From Selenomonas sp. oral taxon 920 (lineage in GTDB: Bacteria > Bacillota > Negativicutes > Selenomonadales > Selenomonadaceae), in contig NZ_CP017042.1 of assembly GCF_001717585.1 (NCBI RefSeq), positions 2,014,501-2,078,500 of the forward strand: 64,000 nucleotides of DNA, read 5' to 3'. Every line of letters starts with the position of its first letter. The first letter of the stretch is position 1. Positions 7,504 through 15,749 of the stretch are shown one piece after another. Both the position numbers and the translations under genes were made by a program. Below the pieces are notes generated by a model. It was given only the letters and a program-made list of their open reading frames with translations, ran no database searches and was not told the origin of the DNA.

Positions 7504-10500
7504 ATGGTTCGGAAAAAGAGTAAGCGCTCACGGCGTCTGCTCTCTTACGCAATCACTGCATGGCTCACCCTGCCTGCTTATTCCGCTTATGCGGACGATG
7601 GTACACAAGGAGGGAGCAGTGTTTCTACTGCGGACATTCACGTGGAGGTGGATGCCGCACAGGAAGAGGCAAAGTACGAATCCCAGCAGAAGACCATCAT
7701 CACGAAGGAGGACATCGAGAAGAAGCAGGCAAAGTCCGTCGAGGAAATCATCTTCAGCGAGACCGGCGTCTCACGCACGGTGGATGCGATGGGGCGTGTC
7801 GGTGTATCGATTCGCGGTGCAGAGCCGCGCCACACTCTGATTCTCGTGGACGGTCAGCCCGTTATGGGCGATTTCGCCAAGTACTACGGTGCGGCGGACG
7901 AGGTCATGCGTCTCGGCACGGAGAACGTCGAACGCATTGAGATCATCCAGGGAGCGGCGAGCGCGAAGTACGGCTCGGATGCCATCGGCGGCGTGGTGAA
8001 CATCATCACAAAGAAAGCTGACAACGAGCCGAAGATCTCATTCAACGCGGAGGGGCGCAAAACAGAAAACGATTCCGACCTGCCCTACCAAAACATCTTT
8101 CTGCGTGCCGATACCGGTACAATGGGCAAGGCTCAGCTCGGTCTCTACGGAAGCAAGCGCGACATCATGCCCGTCTACGGCTCCGAGGAGCGTATAAAGA
8201 CCGGATTCGCGTCCTACGTTACCGATTTCGAAGACAACAGTCTGCGCTATTACGGAGATGCGGCAAACATAGGTCTGATCGGCAGTTACAAGGCGAATAA
8301 GAACAACTCGTTCAACTTCCGTATGGAACGTTATACCGAAGACCTCAACCGCTATGTCAAGCGTACGGACTCCATCATGGAGCCGCAGCAGCACTACAGC
8401 CGCAAGTCCGGCCGCAACAGCTACAACGTTGGCTGGGAGGGGCGCAACAAGGACACCGATTGGAATATCGAGGTCAATTATGCCCGCATGCTCGAAGACG
8501 ATCTGACGCTGACGAGCAACTACGGCAGATCTTCCTATACAGGGAAGAATATGCTGAACTACATCGACAACGTCGATCACGCGCAGATGAATCTCGAGGC
8601 GACGTTCAATACCCAGCTGAACGACAAGCATCTGCTCATGTATAACTTCGGCTATGCACACGAGACGGGCTCGGGCAGCCGTCTCAAGAGTGCGCCGAAG
8701 ACCTATCTCAAGAAGATCGATCCGTGGGATTATGATAAAAGTCTGATGGTGGTACAGCGAGATGCCCCGGCATTCGGTCTGAAAAAAGGTACGATCGCAT
8801 CCTTCATCCAAGCGCATAAACTTACGCCCGACCCGGAACGAGGTCTGCGTTGGGATGTGGATTATGAGCTTTATAACTATAATAGAAGCGATCCAAATTC
8901 CTATAAGCCGTCGTTTACACAGGAAGATTACCTACGTTTTTCCAACAATGGCAACGAAACGAGTTTCACCCAAATATTGAACAATATGACCCCCGAAGCA
9001 CGTGCACGCTATAACGAATTCAATGCCAAAATACATCAAGAAAACTCCGGTCACCTCATGCCCGGAGGCAGTGCTGTCTATGACTGGCACGGTCTCGTAT
9101 ACTATTACGACCCGAATAACTATAACTATACGCTCAACGGAAAGCGATTTGCCGAAGTCCAGCAGTCCTTGGCAAATCAGCTGATTGTCGGTGAAGCGAC
9201 CATCAACAAGTATCATTTCGTCGTCGGCGATACATGGATGCTGAACAACGATACGATCTTCACGCCGATCCTGCGCATGGACCACAGCAGCCTCTTTGGC
9301 ACAAATGTGACGGCAAATTTCGGCATCACGCACAACATTGGCGGCAATCCGAAGCGCCGCTTCAAGGCAAACATTGGCACGAGCTATGCAGAGCCTGGTA
9401 TGGGTGAACTCTACTACAACTGGGAGATGTACGGCGGCAGCCCCGTCGATCAGGATCGTGCGCGCCTCGGCTGGTACTGGACGGGCAACCCGAATCTGAA
9501 GCCGGAAAAGGCCGTCAACTTCGACCTCGGCTATGAAGCAGAGACGAAGAACACCAGCATGCGGGTGAACCTCTTCCACAACACCATCCGCAACTACATG
9601 ACGACCTACTACACGGGCTACAACATCGACTTCCACCCGAATGTCACAGGCGCCGAAAAGATCGGTTATCCGCCCGACATGCTCTACAGTTTCAAGAACA
9701 TCGGCAAGGCGCAGATCACGGGACTTGAACTCGAGGTCAAGCATAAGCTCGGCAAGCGTTGGTCGACAAAGCTCGGCTACACCTTTCTGCATGCCATCAA
9801 CAAGAGCGATCCGAATATGCCGCGCAAGCTGCTCGACAAGCCGCAGCACAAACTCGACATTGGCATCGACTACGAGGATGTAAAGAGCGGCTTCCGCGCC
9901 TCTCTCTGGGGCGACTACTACATTCACATGCTCGACAGCAACTCTGTCACGGGCAACGCAAACTACATGAAGATGGACACTGATCTGAACGGCGGCTATA
10001 TCTTCGCCAATCAGTACGCCAAGCCGGGTGCGCAGCGCTATCAGACGAAGACCTTCGGTATCTGGAATCTGATGCTGCAGAAGAAACTCGGGGATGACGC
10101 CATGGTCTATCTCGGCATCGACAATCTCTTCAACCACCGCGACGATGACCGCGCAACACAGGAGAGAGTATACCGCCTCGGTGTCAATCTGAAGTTCGGT
10201 CCCGACAGCAATACACGGCCAAAGCCGCCGCTCACCGAGGAGGAGAAGGCAGAGCGTGCCGCGCAGAACGCGGCTGCGGAGAAGGATTTCTTCGCGCAGA
10301 CCAACAACACCTTCGCCAAGGGCTCACCCGACGAGATCTTTGCCCGCCCGTTCAATACACAGAAGCTGAAGGGCATCGATCTCATCGGCGACTATCAGTT
10401 CGAGTGGGATTCGCACGGCGGTGCGGATCGCCCCCCCATCAAGATGACGGAAGACTCCTTCGTCGGGTCGGCAGAGAAGAATATGCTCGACCGCAAGGAG

Positions 10501-12282
10501 CACGGCTTTGCGCAGCGTCTGCGCTTCGGCTTTGATGCGCGTGTCCGCGACAATCTGAACATCACTGCACTCGCCGAGGCATCCGGCAAGAGCGGTGTCA
10601 GCACGCGTACCGACATCCCGCAGTCAAAGGGGCTCAATCATCTGCGCATCAGCAATTTCGATATCACCTACCATAACCGTAATCTCGATATTTCGATGGG
10701 ACGGCTCAACGAACGGCTCGGCGTGACAGGCTACTACTTCGGCAAGGAGTACGACGGCATCCGTGCCACCTGGACGAATGCACATACGCAGATACAGCTC
10801 GGCTACGGTAATTTCAAACACAGTACGGGCATCTCCGACTCTGCCTATACCCATGCGACACACAGGGTATTCTATCGTCCGCCGACAATGGCTGAATTTG
10901 TGGGGCTGAACGTCTCTGATCTATATACAACATTCACGACGCCTGCTCCTGTTGCCGAAGCAAATGACAAGATGAATTTCTATCAGCAGCTTGAAGCAGC
11001 TACCACAATCGAAGAGAAGAGAGCCATTGTTAAGCGTATGTATGATATCGCGGTGGGCGCGTACGGCAAAGATTTCCTGAAAGCCGGCGGCATACAAACC
11101 GGTGATTCATATTTACAGATGGATCCGCCGATGATGTTCAATTATAAATATACGGATGAACATGGTGTGGAGCAGACAGATTCTCTTTGGAACTTCGATT
11201 ATAATGCATGGATAGGAGGCCATCCGGAAGATTTAACAACACTCTACATGTCCATGGCGGACTATCCAAACGCCTTGGACGGAGACGGTTCCGCCGCCTT
11301 GAAACAATGGTGGGCAGGAAATAAGGCGCGCCTACACGAGGTGTTGAAGAAAATCGTTCAGATGGAGAAGCACCCGGGTGCGAGTAACGTCCAGATTACG
11401 GATTCTGACGATGATATTTACAATGCTCTGCACTACAACAACTTTGAAGACGAATTTTCGAATCCTATTACCTCCAATAATCTCTCCAGAGCGGTAGAAC
11501 AGTATTTCAGCGCAGTCGGACAGCGTGTACAATCAACAGAGTACGGCAGTCTGATGCCGCGTGACGCTCTCGGAAAATTTACGGGGCTTGTGATCAAGGC
11601 AGAGGGTACAGTCCTCGAAGCCGACCGCATCCCACCCATCAACAAGGCGATCTTCCTTCAGGCAAAGCACGCACTCACGCCGAATGTTGGCATCTCGCTC
11701 TGGTATCTTGGGTCGACAGGCAATCCCACCTACCACGCGGAACATGCGAACGGCAAACGCAACGATGTTTATGACTATACGCAGCTTGCGCGTGTCATAG
11801 GCATCGGTGCGAAGTGGAAGATGGGCAAGAACGCCTCGATCTCGTTCGACTACGGTCAGAACCGCACGGCGTTCGGCCGCCACATGAACGGCCATACGAT
11901 CTACGAGCATACGTCCGGATCGGATCAGTTCAAGATCAACGGACACGCGATGGGCGGCACGCCGCATTTCTGGACACTGCGTCTTGATATCGGCAAGAGC
12001 GATATGGCAGTCAAGGGAAGCTGGAATGCCTTCGCCGACTACAAGTACTTCGAGCACGGTTCGTTCTTCGGCGGCAACGGCACGGGATATCTCCCCGACC
12101 GCTACCTCGACGGCATCCGCAGCTTCTCCCTCGGATTTGGCTATGTCCCGATTGAAAATCTCCTCGTCGAGATGTTCTACACGTTTGACGCGAAGGGGAT
12201 CGGTACACGCGACACCATATACGGCAGTGAGAAGTTCTCCCTCGGAAACTATACGGGCGTACGTCTGACCTATAATTTCTAA
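7504..12282 (+). CDS. TonB-dependent receptor fused to a second beta-barrel-like domain
   Basis: A 1592-residue outer-membrane protein. Residues 1-31 are a signal peptide ending near AYADDG. Residues about 55-165 are the plug domain (KTIITKEDI, SIRGAEPRHTLILVDG, and IQGAASAKYGSDAIGGVVNII). A full receptor barrel follows and ends at Phe898 in YRLGVNLKF, a normal terminal strand. A charged linker rich in E, K and A (about 899-940) leads to a second region of alternating amphipathic strands (LRFGFDARV, ITALAEASG, LDISMGRLNERLG) that ends at residue 1592 in VRLTYNF, again a barrel-terminal strand. Usual receptors are 650-1000 residues, so this is nearly double. The second region resembles porin barrels of Negativicutes by eye only. 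Substrate unknown; no TonB, ExbBD or ABC genes adjoin. ATG 7504 has AAAGGAGG upstream. Confidence 0.9.
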   Translation: MVRKKSKRSRRLLSYAITAWLTLPAYSAYADDGTQGGSSVSTADIHVEVDAAQEEAKYESQQKTIITKEDIEKKQAKSVEEIIFSETGVSRTVDAMGRVGVSIRGAEPRHTLILVDGQPVMGDFAKYYGAADEVMRLGTENVERIEIIQGAASAKYGSDAIGGVVNIITKKADNEPKISFNAEGRKTENDSDLPYQNIFLRADTGTMGKAQLGLYGSKRDIMPVYGSEERIKTGFASYVTDFEDNSLRYYGDAANIGLIGSYKANKNNSFNFRMERYTEDLNRYVKRTDSIMEPQQHYSRKSGRNSYNVGWEGRNKDTDWNIEVNYARMLEDDLTLTSNYGRSSYTGKNMLNYIDNVDHAQMNLEATFNTQLNDKHLLMYNFGYAHETGSGSRLKSAPKTYLKKIDPWDYDKSLMVVQRDAPAFGLKKGTIASFIQAHKLTPDPERGLRWDVDYELYNYNRSDPNSYKPSFTQEDYLRFSNNGNETSFTQILNNMTPEARARYNEFNAKIHQENSGHLMPGGSAVYDWHGLVYYYDPNNYNYTLNGKRFAEVQQSLANQLIVGEATINKYHFVVGDTWMLNNDTIFTPILRMDHSSLFGTNVTANFGITHNIGGNPKRRFKANIGTSYAEPGMGELYYNWEMYGGSPVDQDRARLGWYWTGNPNLKPEKAVNFDLGYEAETKNTSMRVNLFHNTIRNYMTTYYTGYNIDFHPNVTGAEKIGYPPDMLYSFKNIGKAQITGLELEVKHKLGKRWSTKLGYTFLHAINKSDPNMPRKLLDKPQHKLDIGIDYEDVKSGFRASLWGDYYIHMLDSNSVTGNANYMKMDTDLNGGYIFANQYAKPGAQRYQTKTFGIWNLMLQKKLGDDAMVYLGIDNLFNHRDDDRATQERVYRLGVNLKFGPDSNTRPKPPLTEEEKAERAAQNAAAEKDFFAQTNNTFAKGSPDEIFARPFNTQKLKGIDLIGDYQFEWDSHGGADRPPIKMTEDSFVGSAEKNMLDRKEHGFAQRLRFGFDARVRDNLNITALAEASGKSGVSTRTDIPQSKGLNHLRISNFDITYHNRNLDISMGRLNERLGVTGYYFGKEYDGIRATWTNAHTQIQLGYGNFKHSTGISDSAYTHATHRVFYRPPTMAEFVGLNVSDLYTTFTTPAPVAEANDKMNFYQQLEAATTIEEKRAIVKRMYDIAVGAYGKDFLKAGGIQTGDSYLQMDPPMMFNYKYTDEHGVEQTDSLWNFDYNAWIGGHPEDLTTLYMSMADYPNALDGDGSAALKQWWAGNKARLHEVLKKIVQMEKHPGASNVQITDSDDDIYNALHYNNFEDEFSNPITSNNLSRAVEQYFSAVGQRVQSTEYGSLMPRDALGKFTGLVIKAEGTVLEADRIPPINKAIFLQAKHALTPNVGISLWYLGSTGNPTYHAEHANGKRNDVYDYTQLARVIGIGAKWKMGKNASISFDYGQNRTAFGRHMNGHTIYEHTSGSDQFKINGHAMGGTPHFWTLRLDIGKSDMAVKGSWNAFADYKYFEHGSFFGGNGTGYLPDRYLDGIRSFSLGFGYVPIENLLVEMFYTFDAKGIGTRDTIYGSEKFSLGNYTGVRLTYNF

Positions 12283-12367
12283 GGGACCGCAGAATCGATC
12301 CGTACTTCTCCAACTCCACAAGTTTTCTGCGCTTAAAGCATTGCTGAAAATTTTTCTCAAAAGCCTA

Positions 12368-12499
12368 TTGATTTTCATTCTCTTATGTGCTATATTTTAT
12401 ACAGGCTTTCGTTAGGGAACGTCCTCGGATGTTTCCAAAGCTCTCCTAAAATATAATACACAGCAAAGATAGTCCACAGTGGAGTGTGGGCTATTTTTG
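12368..12499 (+). ncRNA. Possible small RNA or leader between the receptor gene and trxB
   Basis: This lies in the 295-base gap 12283-12577, which has no gene. TTGATT (12368-12373) and TATATT (12391-12396) have a 17-base spacer and would start transcription near 12403. The transcript would contain an imperfect inverted repeat (GGGAACGTCC against GGATGTTTCC, 12415-12436) and end at the terminator hairpin at 12469-12499, giving an RNA of about 100 bases with no convincing ORF. It could equally be just the receptor gene's trailing region. Confidence 0.3.
12469..12499 (+). terminator. Terminator hairpin upstream of trxB
   Basis: Stem ATAGTCCACA with TGTGGGCTAT (ten pairs including one G-U) around GTGGAG, followed by TTTTG. 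It would separate upstream transcription from trxB. Confidence 0.7.
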
Positions 12500-12531
12500 T
12501 GTGATTTATCACAGTCACATCTTGACAAACA

Positions 12532-12540
12532 TGCTATAAT
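12532..12540 (+). promoter_or_regulatory. Extended -10 element before trxB
   Basis: TGCTATAAT is a perfect extended -10 (TGNTATAAT). No good -35 is placed 17 bases upstream; a TTGACA overlaps the spacer at 12522-12527 and is too close to pair with it. Confidence 0.5.
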
Positions 12541-12577
12541 AATCAAAAAGTCAAAATCCATTAAAGGAGCTGAATCC

Positions 12578-13510
12578 ATGGCAAAGGAACATATTCAAAA
12601 GGATGTCGTCATCATCGGCGCGGGCATGGCTGGACTGACCGCCGCGCTCTACTGCGGCCGCATGAACCTCCGCACGCTTGTCCTCGAGAACTCGCTCGTC
12701 GGCGGGCAGATCGCGACGGCGGCGGACATTGAGAACTATCCGGGCTTTGAGCGCGTGAGCGGGATGGAGCTGATCGGAACGCTCGAAAAGCAGGCGACAA
12801 ATTTCGGTGCCCAGATCGACGAGTTCGACCGCATCGAGCGCGTTGACCTCAAATCTACGCCGAAGATCGTCGAGACGGAGACATACATCTACGAAACGTC
12901 CGTGATCATTATCGCCTCGGGCATGAACCGCCGCAAGCTCCCGCTGCCGCAGGAGCCGCACTACTTCAATCGCGGCGTACACTACTGCGAGCTCTGCGAC
13001 GGACACACGTATCAGGACAAGGTGATCTCGGTCATGGGCGGCGGCAACGCGGCGGTCGATGCGGCGAACTTCCTCACGAAGTACGCAAGTCACCTCTATC
13101 TCATCCACCGCTCGCAGCTGCGCGCAGACAAATCTTCGCAGGATACGCTCTATGCAAATCCGAAGGTGACGGTCATGCTGGAAACGGAAATCGAGCACCT
13201 CAACGGCGAGGAGCGCCTCACGTCTGTCGATCTCCTGCACAAGGACACGGGCAAGACGGAGACGCTGCCCGTGGACAGCATATTCGTCAACATCGGCGTG
13301 CTGCCGAATACGGATCTCTTCGTCGGGCAGATAGCACTGACGGAGACAGGCTACATCGCGGCGGATGAGAACTGCCGCACAGAGATCCCGGGGGTCTTTG
13401 TCGCGGGCGATATCCGCGTCAAGGAGATCCACCAGCTCACAACCGCCGCAGCCGACGGCACAACCGCCGCGCTCCATGCAGAGAAGTATCTGGCAAGTTT
13501 GAATAAGTGA
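12578..13510 (+). CDS. trxB: Thioredoxin-reductase-like FAD disulfide reductase
   Basis: A 310-residue flavoprotein of the low-molecular-weight thioredoxin reductase family. It shows the FAD Rossmann motif VVIIGAGMAG near the N-terminus, a redox-active C137-E-L-C140 followed by DG, the second nucleotide motif GGGNAAVDAA and a C-terminal GVFVAGD FAD contact. The coenzyme loop reads HRSQLRA where NADPH enzymes have HRRxxxR, so NADH use is possible (inference). It is followed by two glutaredoxin-like genes, resembling the clostridial arrangement of a TrxB-like reductase feeding small CPWC proteins. ATG 12578 has AAAGGAG upstream. Confidence 0.92.
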   Translation: MAKEHIQKDVVIIGAGMAGLTAALYCGRMNLRTLVLENSLVGGQIATAADIENYPGFERVSGMELIGTLEKQATNFGAQIDEFDRIERVDLKSTPKIVETETYIYETSVIIIASGMNRRKLPLPQEPHYFNRGVHYCELCDGHTYQDKVISVMGGGNAAVDAANFLTKYASHLYLIHRSQLRADKSSQDTLYANPKVTVMLETEIEHLNGEERLTSVDLLHKDTGKTETLPVDSIFVNIGVLPNTDLFVGQIALTETGYIAADENCRTEIPGVFVAGDIRVKEIHQLTTAAADGTTAALHAEKYLASLNK

Positions 13511-13528
13511 TACAGAGGAGGAAATCCC

Positions 13529-13759
13529 ATGATTCAAGTTTTTTCGTTCGATGCGTGCCCATGGTGCACGAAGGCAAAGAAGTATCTCGACAAGAAGGGT
13601 GTCGCCTACACGGTGCGCGACATTGAGAAGGAGCCCGCCGCCTACGACGATCTCGTAAAGCTCACGGGCGAGGCCGCGTGCCCCGTCATCCTCGCGGACA
13701 GCGGCGAGTATGTGCGCGGTTTCGATCAGCCCGCCATTGACCGCCTCCTCGGCATCTAA
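13529..13759 (+). CDS. Glutaredoxin-like redox protein 1 (CPWC)
   Basis: A 76-residue thioredoxin-fold protein with the active site C10-P-W-C13. The loop expected to hold the cis-proline reads AACPV, with an unusual cysteine before the proline. The length and layout match NrdH/glutaredoxin-type proteins. It starts 18 bases after trxB with a GAGGAGG site, so it is very likely co-transcribed and reduced by that flavoprotein (inference). Possible clients are peroxidases or other thiol enzymes; none is adjacent. Confidence 0.88.
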   Translation: MIQVFSFDACPWCTKAKKYLDKKGVAYTVRDIEKEPAAYDDLVKLTGEAACPVILADSGEYVRGFDQPAIDRLLGI

Positions 13760-13771
13760 AGGAGGCCGGCT

Positions 13772-14008
13772 ATGGTCAAGGTCTACTCCATCACGGTCTG
13801 CCCGTGGTGCGTCAAGGTCAAGAAGTATCTCAAATATCGCGGCATTCCCTACGAGGAGTTCAACATCGAGCAGGATGAGGCTGCGCGTGAGGAGTGCCGC
13901 CGTCTCTCGGGCGATACGATCGTCCCCGTCACCACGGCTGACGGCGTGGACTTCGCACTCAGCTATGACCGCGAGAAGCTGGACAGGATTCTCGGAATCA
14001 CGGCATAG
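13772..14008 (+). CDS. Glutaredoxin-like redox protein 2 (CPWC)
   Basis: A 78-residue paralogue of the preceding protein, also with C10-P-W-C13, but with a normal cis-proline loop (DTIVPV) and a more acidic centre. The two share the YSxTxCPWCxKxKKYL-type N-terminus and probably arose by tandem duplication followed by divergence. It starts 12 bases after its neighbour behind an AAAGGAGG site and is the last gene of the trxB-grx-grx unit. Confidence 0.88.
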   Translation: MVKVYSITVCPWCVKVKKYLKYRGIPYEEFNIEQDEAAREECRRLSGDTIVPVTTADGVDFALSYDREKLDRILGITA

Positions 14009-14056
14009 TGAACAAAGAAAACACGGATAAATTCAGCGTTTTCTAAAATATTGTTT

Positions 14057-14085
14057 CGGGCGCAGAATTTTGCGCCCGTTTTTTT
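14057..14085 (+). terminator. Terminator of the trxB-glutaredoxin unit
   Basis: Perfect 8-base GC-rich stem (CGGGCGCA with TGCGCCCG), 6-base loop, then seven T. Confidence 0.92.
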
Positions 14086-14096
14086 CGCGTTCCTGC

Positions 14097-14125
14097 TTGC
14101 CAAAATTTTTGAATCGGATTAAAAT
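14097..14125 (+). promoter_or_regulatory. gntP promoter TTGCCA-N17-TAAAAT
   Basis: TTGCCA (14097-14102) and TAAAAT (14120-14125), 17-base spacer. The spacer end and -10 form an imperfect copy (TGAAT-CGG-ATTAA) of the repeat seen in the pflB and receptor promoters. A leader hairpin lies at 14152-14179 (GGGCACA with TGTGCCC, 12-base loop), six bases before the AAGGAGG ribosome site, and could affect translation. Confidence 0.55.
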
Positions 14126-14197
14126 AACAGTGCAAGGACGTTTCTTTTGTCTGGGCACAGAAATGATGATTGTGCCCCAATGCAAGGAGGTTTTGAT

Positions 14198-15589
14198 ATG
14201 ACCGGATTACCGCTTATCTTCGCCTTTTGGGTGGCAATTGTCATTATGATCGTCATGATCTCAAAGCTGCGCATTCACCCGTTCATCTCGATCATGCTGG
14301 TCGCCCTCGTACTGGGGCTTGCCGCCGGCATTCCGCTCATCGACCACAAGCTCGCAGACGGTACGGTGCAGTACGGTCTGGCGACGGTCATCGGGCAGGG
14401 ATTCTCGGGAACATTTACGAGCATCGGCATTGTCATCATCCTCGGTGCGATGATCGGCACGATCCTCGAAAAGACGGGCGGTGCCCTGAAGCTCGCGGAT
14501 ATGATGATTCGCCTCGTGGGCAAGGACAACCCCGTCATCGCCGTGCAGCTCATGGGCTGGGTGGTCTCGATCCCCGTCTTCTGCGACTCGGGCTTCGTCA
14601 TCCTCGACCCGATCCGCAAGGCGCTTGTACGCCGCACGGCGGTCTCTGCCGTCTCCATGACCTTTGCCCTCAGCTCTGGACTTTTCATCTCACACGTCTT
14701 CATCCCGCCGACACCGGGGCCGATCGCAGCAGCGAGCACGCTCGGTATCGGCGACTATCTGCTGCAGGTCATTGGACTGGGACTGCTCTGCTCGATCTTC
14801 CCGCTGATCGCAGGCTATTTCTTCGCGCGCTGGATCGGTACGAGGGTGAAGTCGAAGGATGAGGTCGATCCCGAGGAGGTCACAAAGATCTACAATGATC
14901 TCATCGCCTCCTACGGCAAACTCCCCTCGGCATTCAGCACACTCGCCCCGATCATGATCCCGATCTCGCTGATGGCACTGTCCTCCGTGATTGTAATGCT
15001 GGGGCTGACGGGGTTCGTTCCCGAGCTCCTGCGCTTCCTCGGCACCCCGATCATCGCGCTTGCGGTCGGCATGGCGCTTGCTACGCTCCAGCTCTTCTCC
15101 GTGGGCCGCTCGGAGGAGTTCTACTCCGTCTGCAACAGCAGTCTGACGGCGGTCGGCCCCATCCTCTTCATCACGGCAGCGGGCGGTGTGCTCGGCAAGG
15201 TGATTGCAGTCTCGGATATGGTTCGGTATATCACGGCGCACGCCGATATATTCGGCAGCATGGGCATCTTCTTCCCGTTCCTGCTCTCGGCTGTCCTGAA
15301 GACCGCACAGGGATCCTCGACCGTTGCAATGATTACGACGGCGGGCATCATCGCGCCGCTGCTCACCGTGCTCGGCTTTGACACGCCGATTCAGGCAACG
15401 CTCGCCTGCATGGCGATCGGCGCTGGTGCAATGACCGTCTCGCACGCAAACGATTCGTATTTCTGGGTGGTCTCGGAGTTCAGCGGTCTCACCCCGGATC
15501 AGGGCTACCGCGTTCAGACGATGGGTACCCTCGTGCTCGGCATTGCCGCAATCGTAGAAATCGCTCTGCTGAGCATGGTTCTGCGCTGA
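14198..15589 (+). CDS. GntP-family permease (gluconate/organic acid:H+ symporter type)
   Basis: A 463-residue inner-membrane transporter with about twelve hydrophobic helices. Family signatures include CDSGFVIL, the ISHVFIPPTPGP loop and the late SHANDSYFWVVSEF motif. GntP proteins import gluconate and related sugar acids or D-glycerate by proton symport; the exact substrate is not visible and no catabolic gene adjoins. ATG 14198 follows AAGGAGG; an upstream in-frame start at 14147 would add a hydrophilic stretch coded by the leader hairpin and is not accepted. Single-gene unit with its own promoter and terminator. Confidence 0.92.
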   Translation: MTGLPLIFAFWVAIVIMIVMISKLRIHPFISIMLVALVLGLAAGIPLIDHKLADGTVQYGLATVIGQGFSGTFTSIGIVIILGAMIGTILEKTGGALKLADMMIRLVGKDNPVIAVQLMGWVVSIPVFCDSGFVILDPIRKALVRRTAVSAVSMTFALSSGLFISHVFIPPTPGPIAAASTLGIGDYLLQVIGLGLLCSIFPLIAGYFFARWIGTRVKSKDEVDPEEVTKIYNDLIASYGKLPSAFSTLAPIMIPISLMALSSVIVMLGLTGFVPELLRFLGTPIIALAVGMALATLQLFSVGRSEEFYSVCNSSLTAVGPILFITAAGGVLGKVIAVSDMVRYITAHADIFGSMGIFFPFLLSAVLKTAQGSSTVAMITTAGIIAPLLTVLGFDTPIQATLACMAIGAGAMTVSHANDSYFWVVSEFSGLTPDQGYRVQTMGTLVLGIAAIVEIALLSMVLR

Positions 15590-15607
15590 TATTTCACGGA
15601 AACACAC

Positions 15608-15639
15608 AAAAGAGCATTGCGCTGAGCAATGCTCTTTTT
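15608..15639 (+). terminator. gntP terminator
   Basis: 13-base stem (AAAAGAGCATTGC with GCAATGCTCTTTT) around GCTGA, followed by T-rich sequence. Confidence 0.93.
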
Positions 15640-15677
15640 CTTATGCGGGCGTTCCCATATTCCAATCTATCTTTTTC

Positions 15678-15706
15678 TTGCCACCTGCAGCAAAAAGCCG
15701 TAAAAT
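15678..15706 (+). promoter_or_regulatory. Promoter TTGCCA-N17-TAAAAT of the SYLF gene
   Basis: TTGCCA (15678-15683), 17-base spacer, TAAAAT (15701-15706), 44 bases before the start codon. Confidence 0.6.
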
Positions 15707-15749
15707 AAAGTAAAGTTCATTTCTTCCGCAATACAGCAAGGAGGTCACA

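Noticed and set aside
8932-10137. A 401-codon frame on the minus strand within the receptor gene
   Set aside because: The composition (Val/Ile/Glu/His-rich, no motif) fits antisense of the barrel strands; the plus frame is continuous and has a signal peptide and plug.
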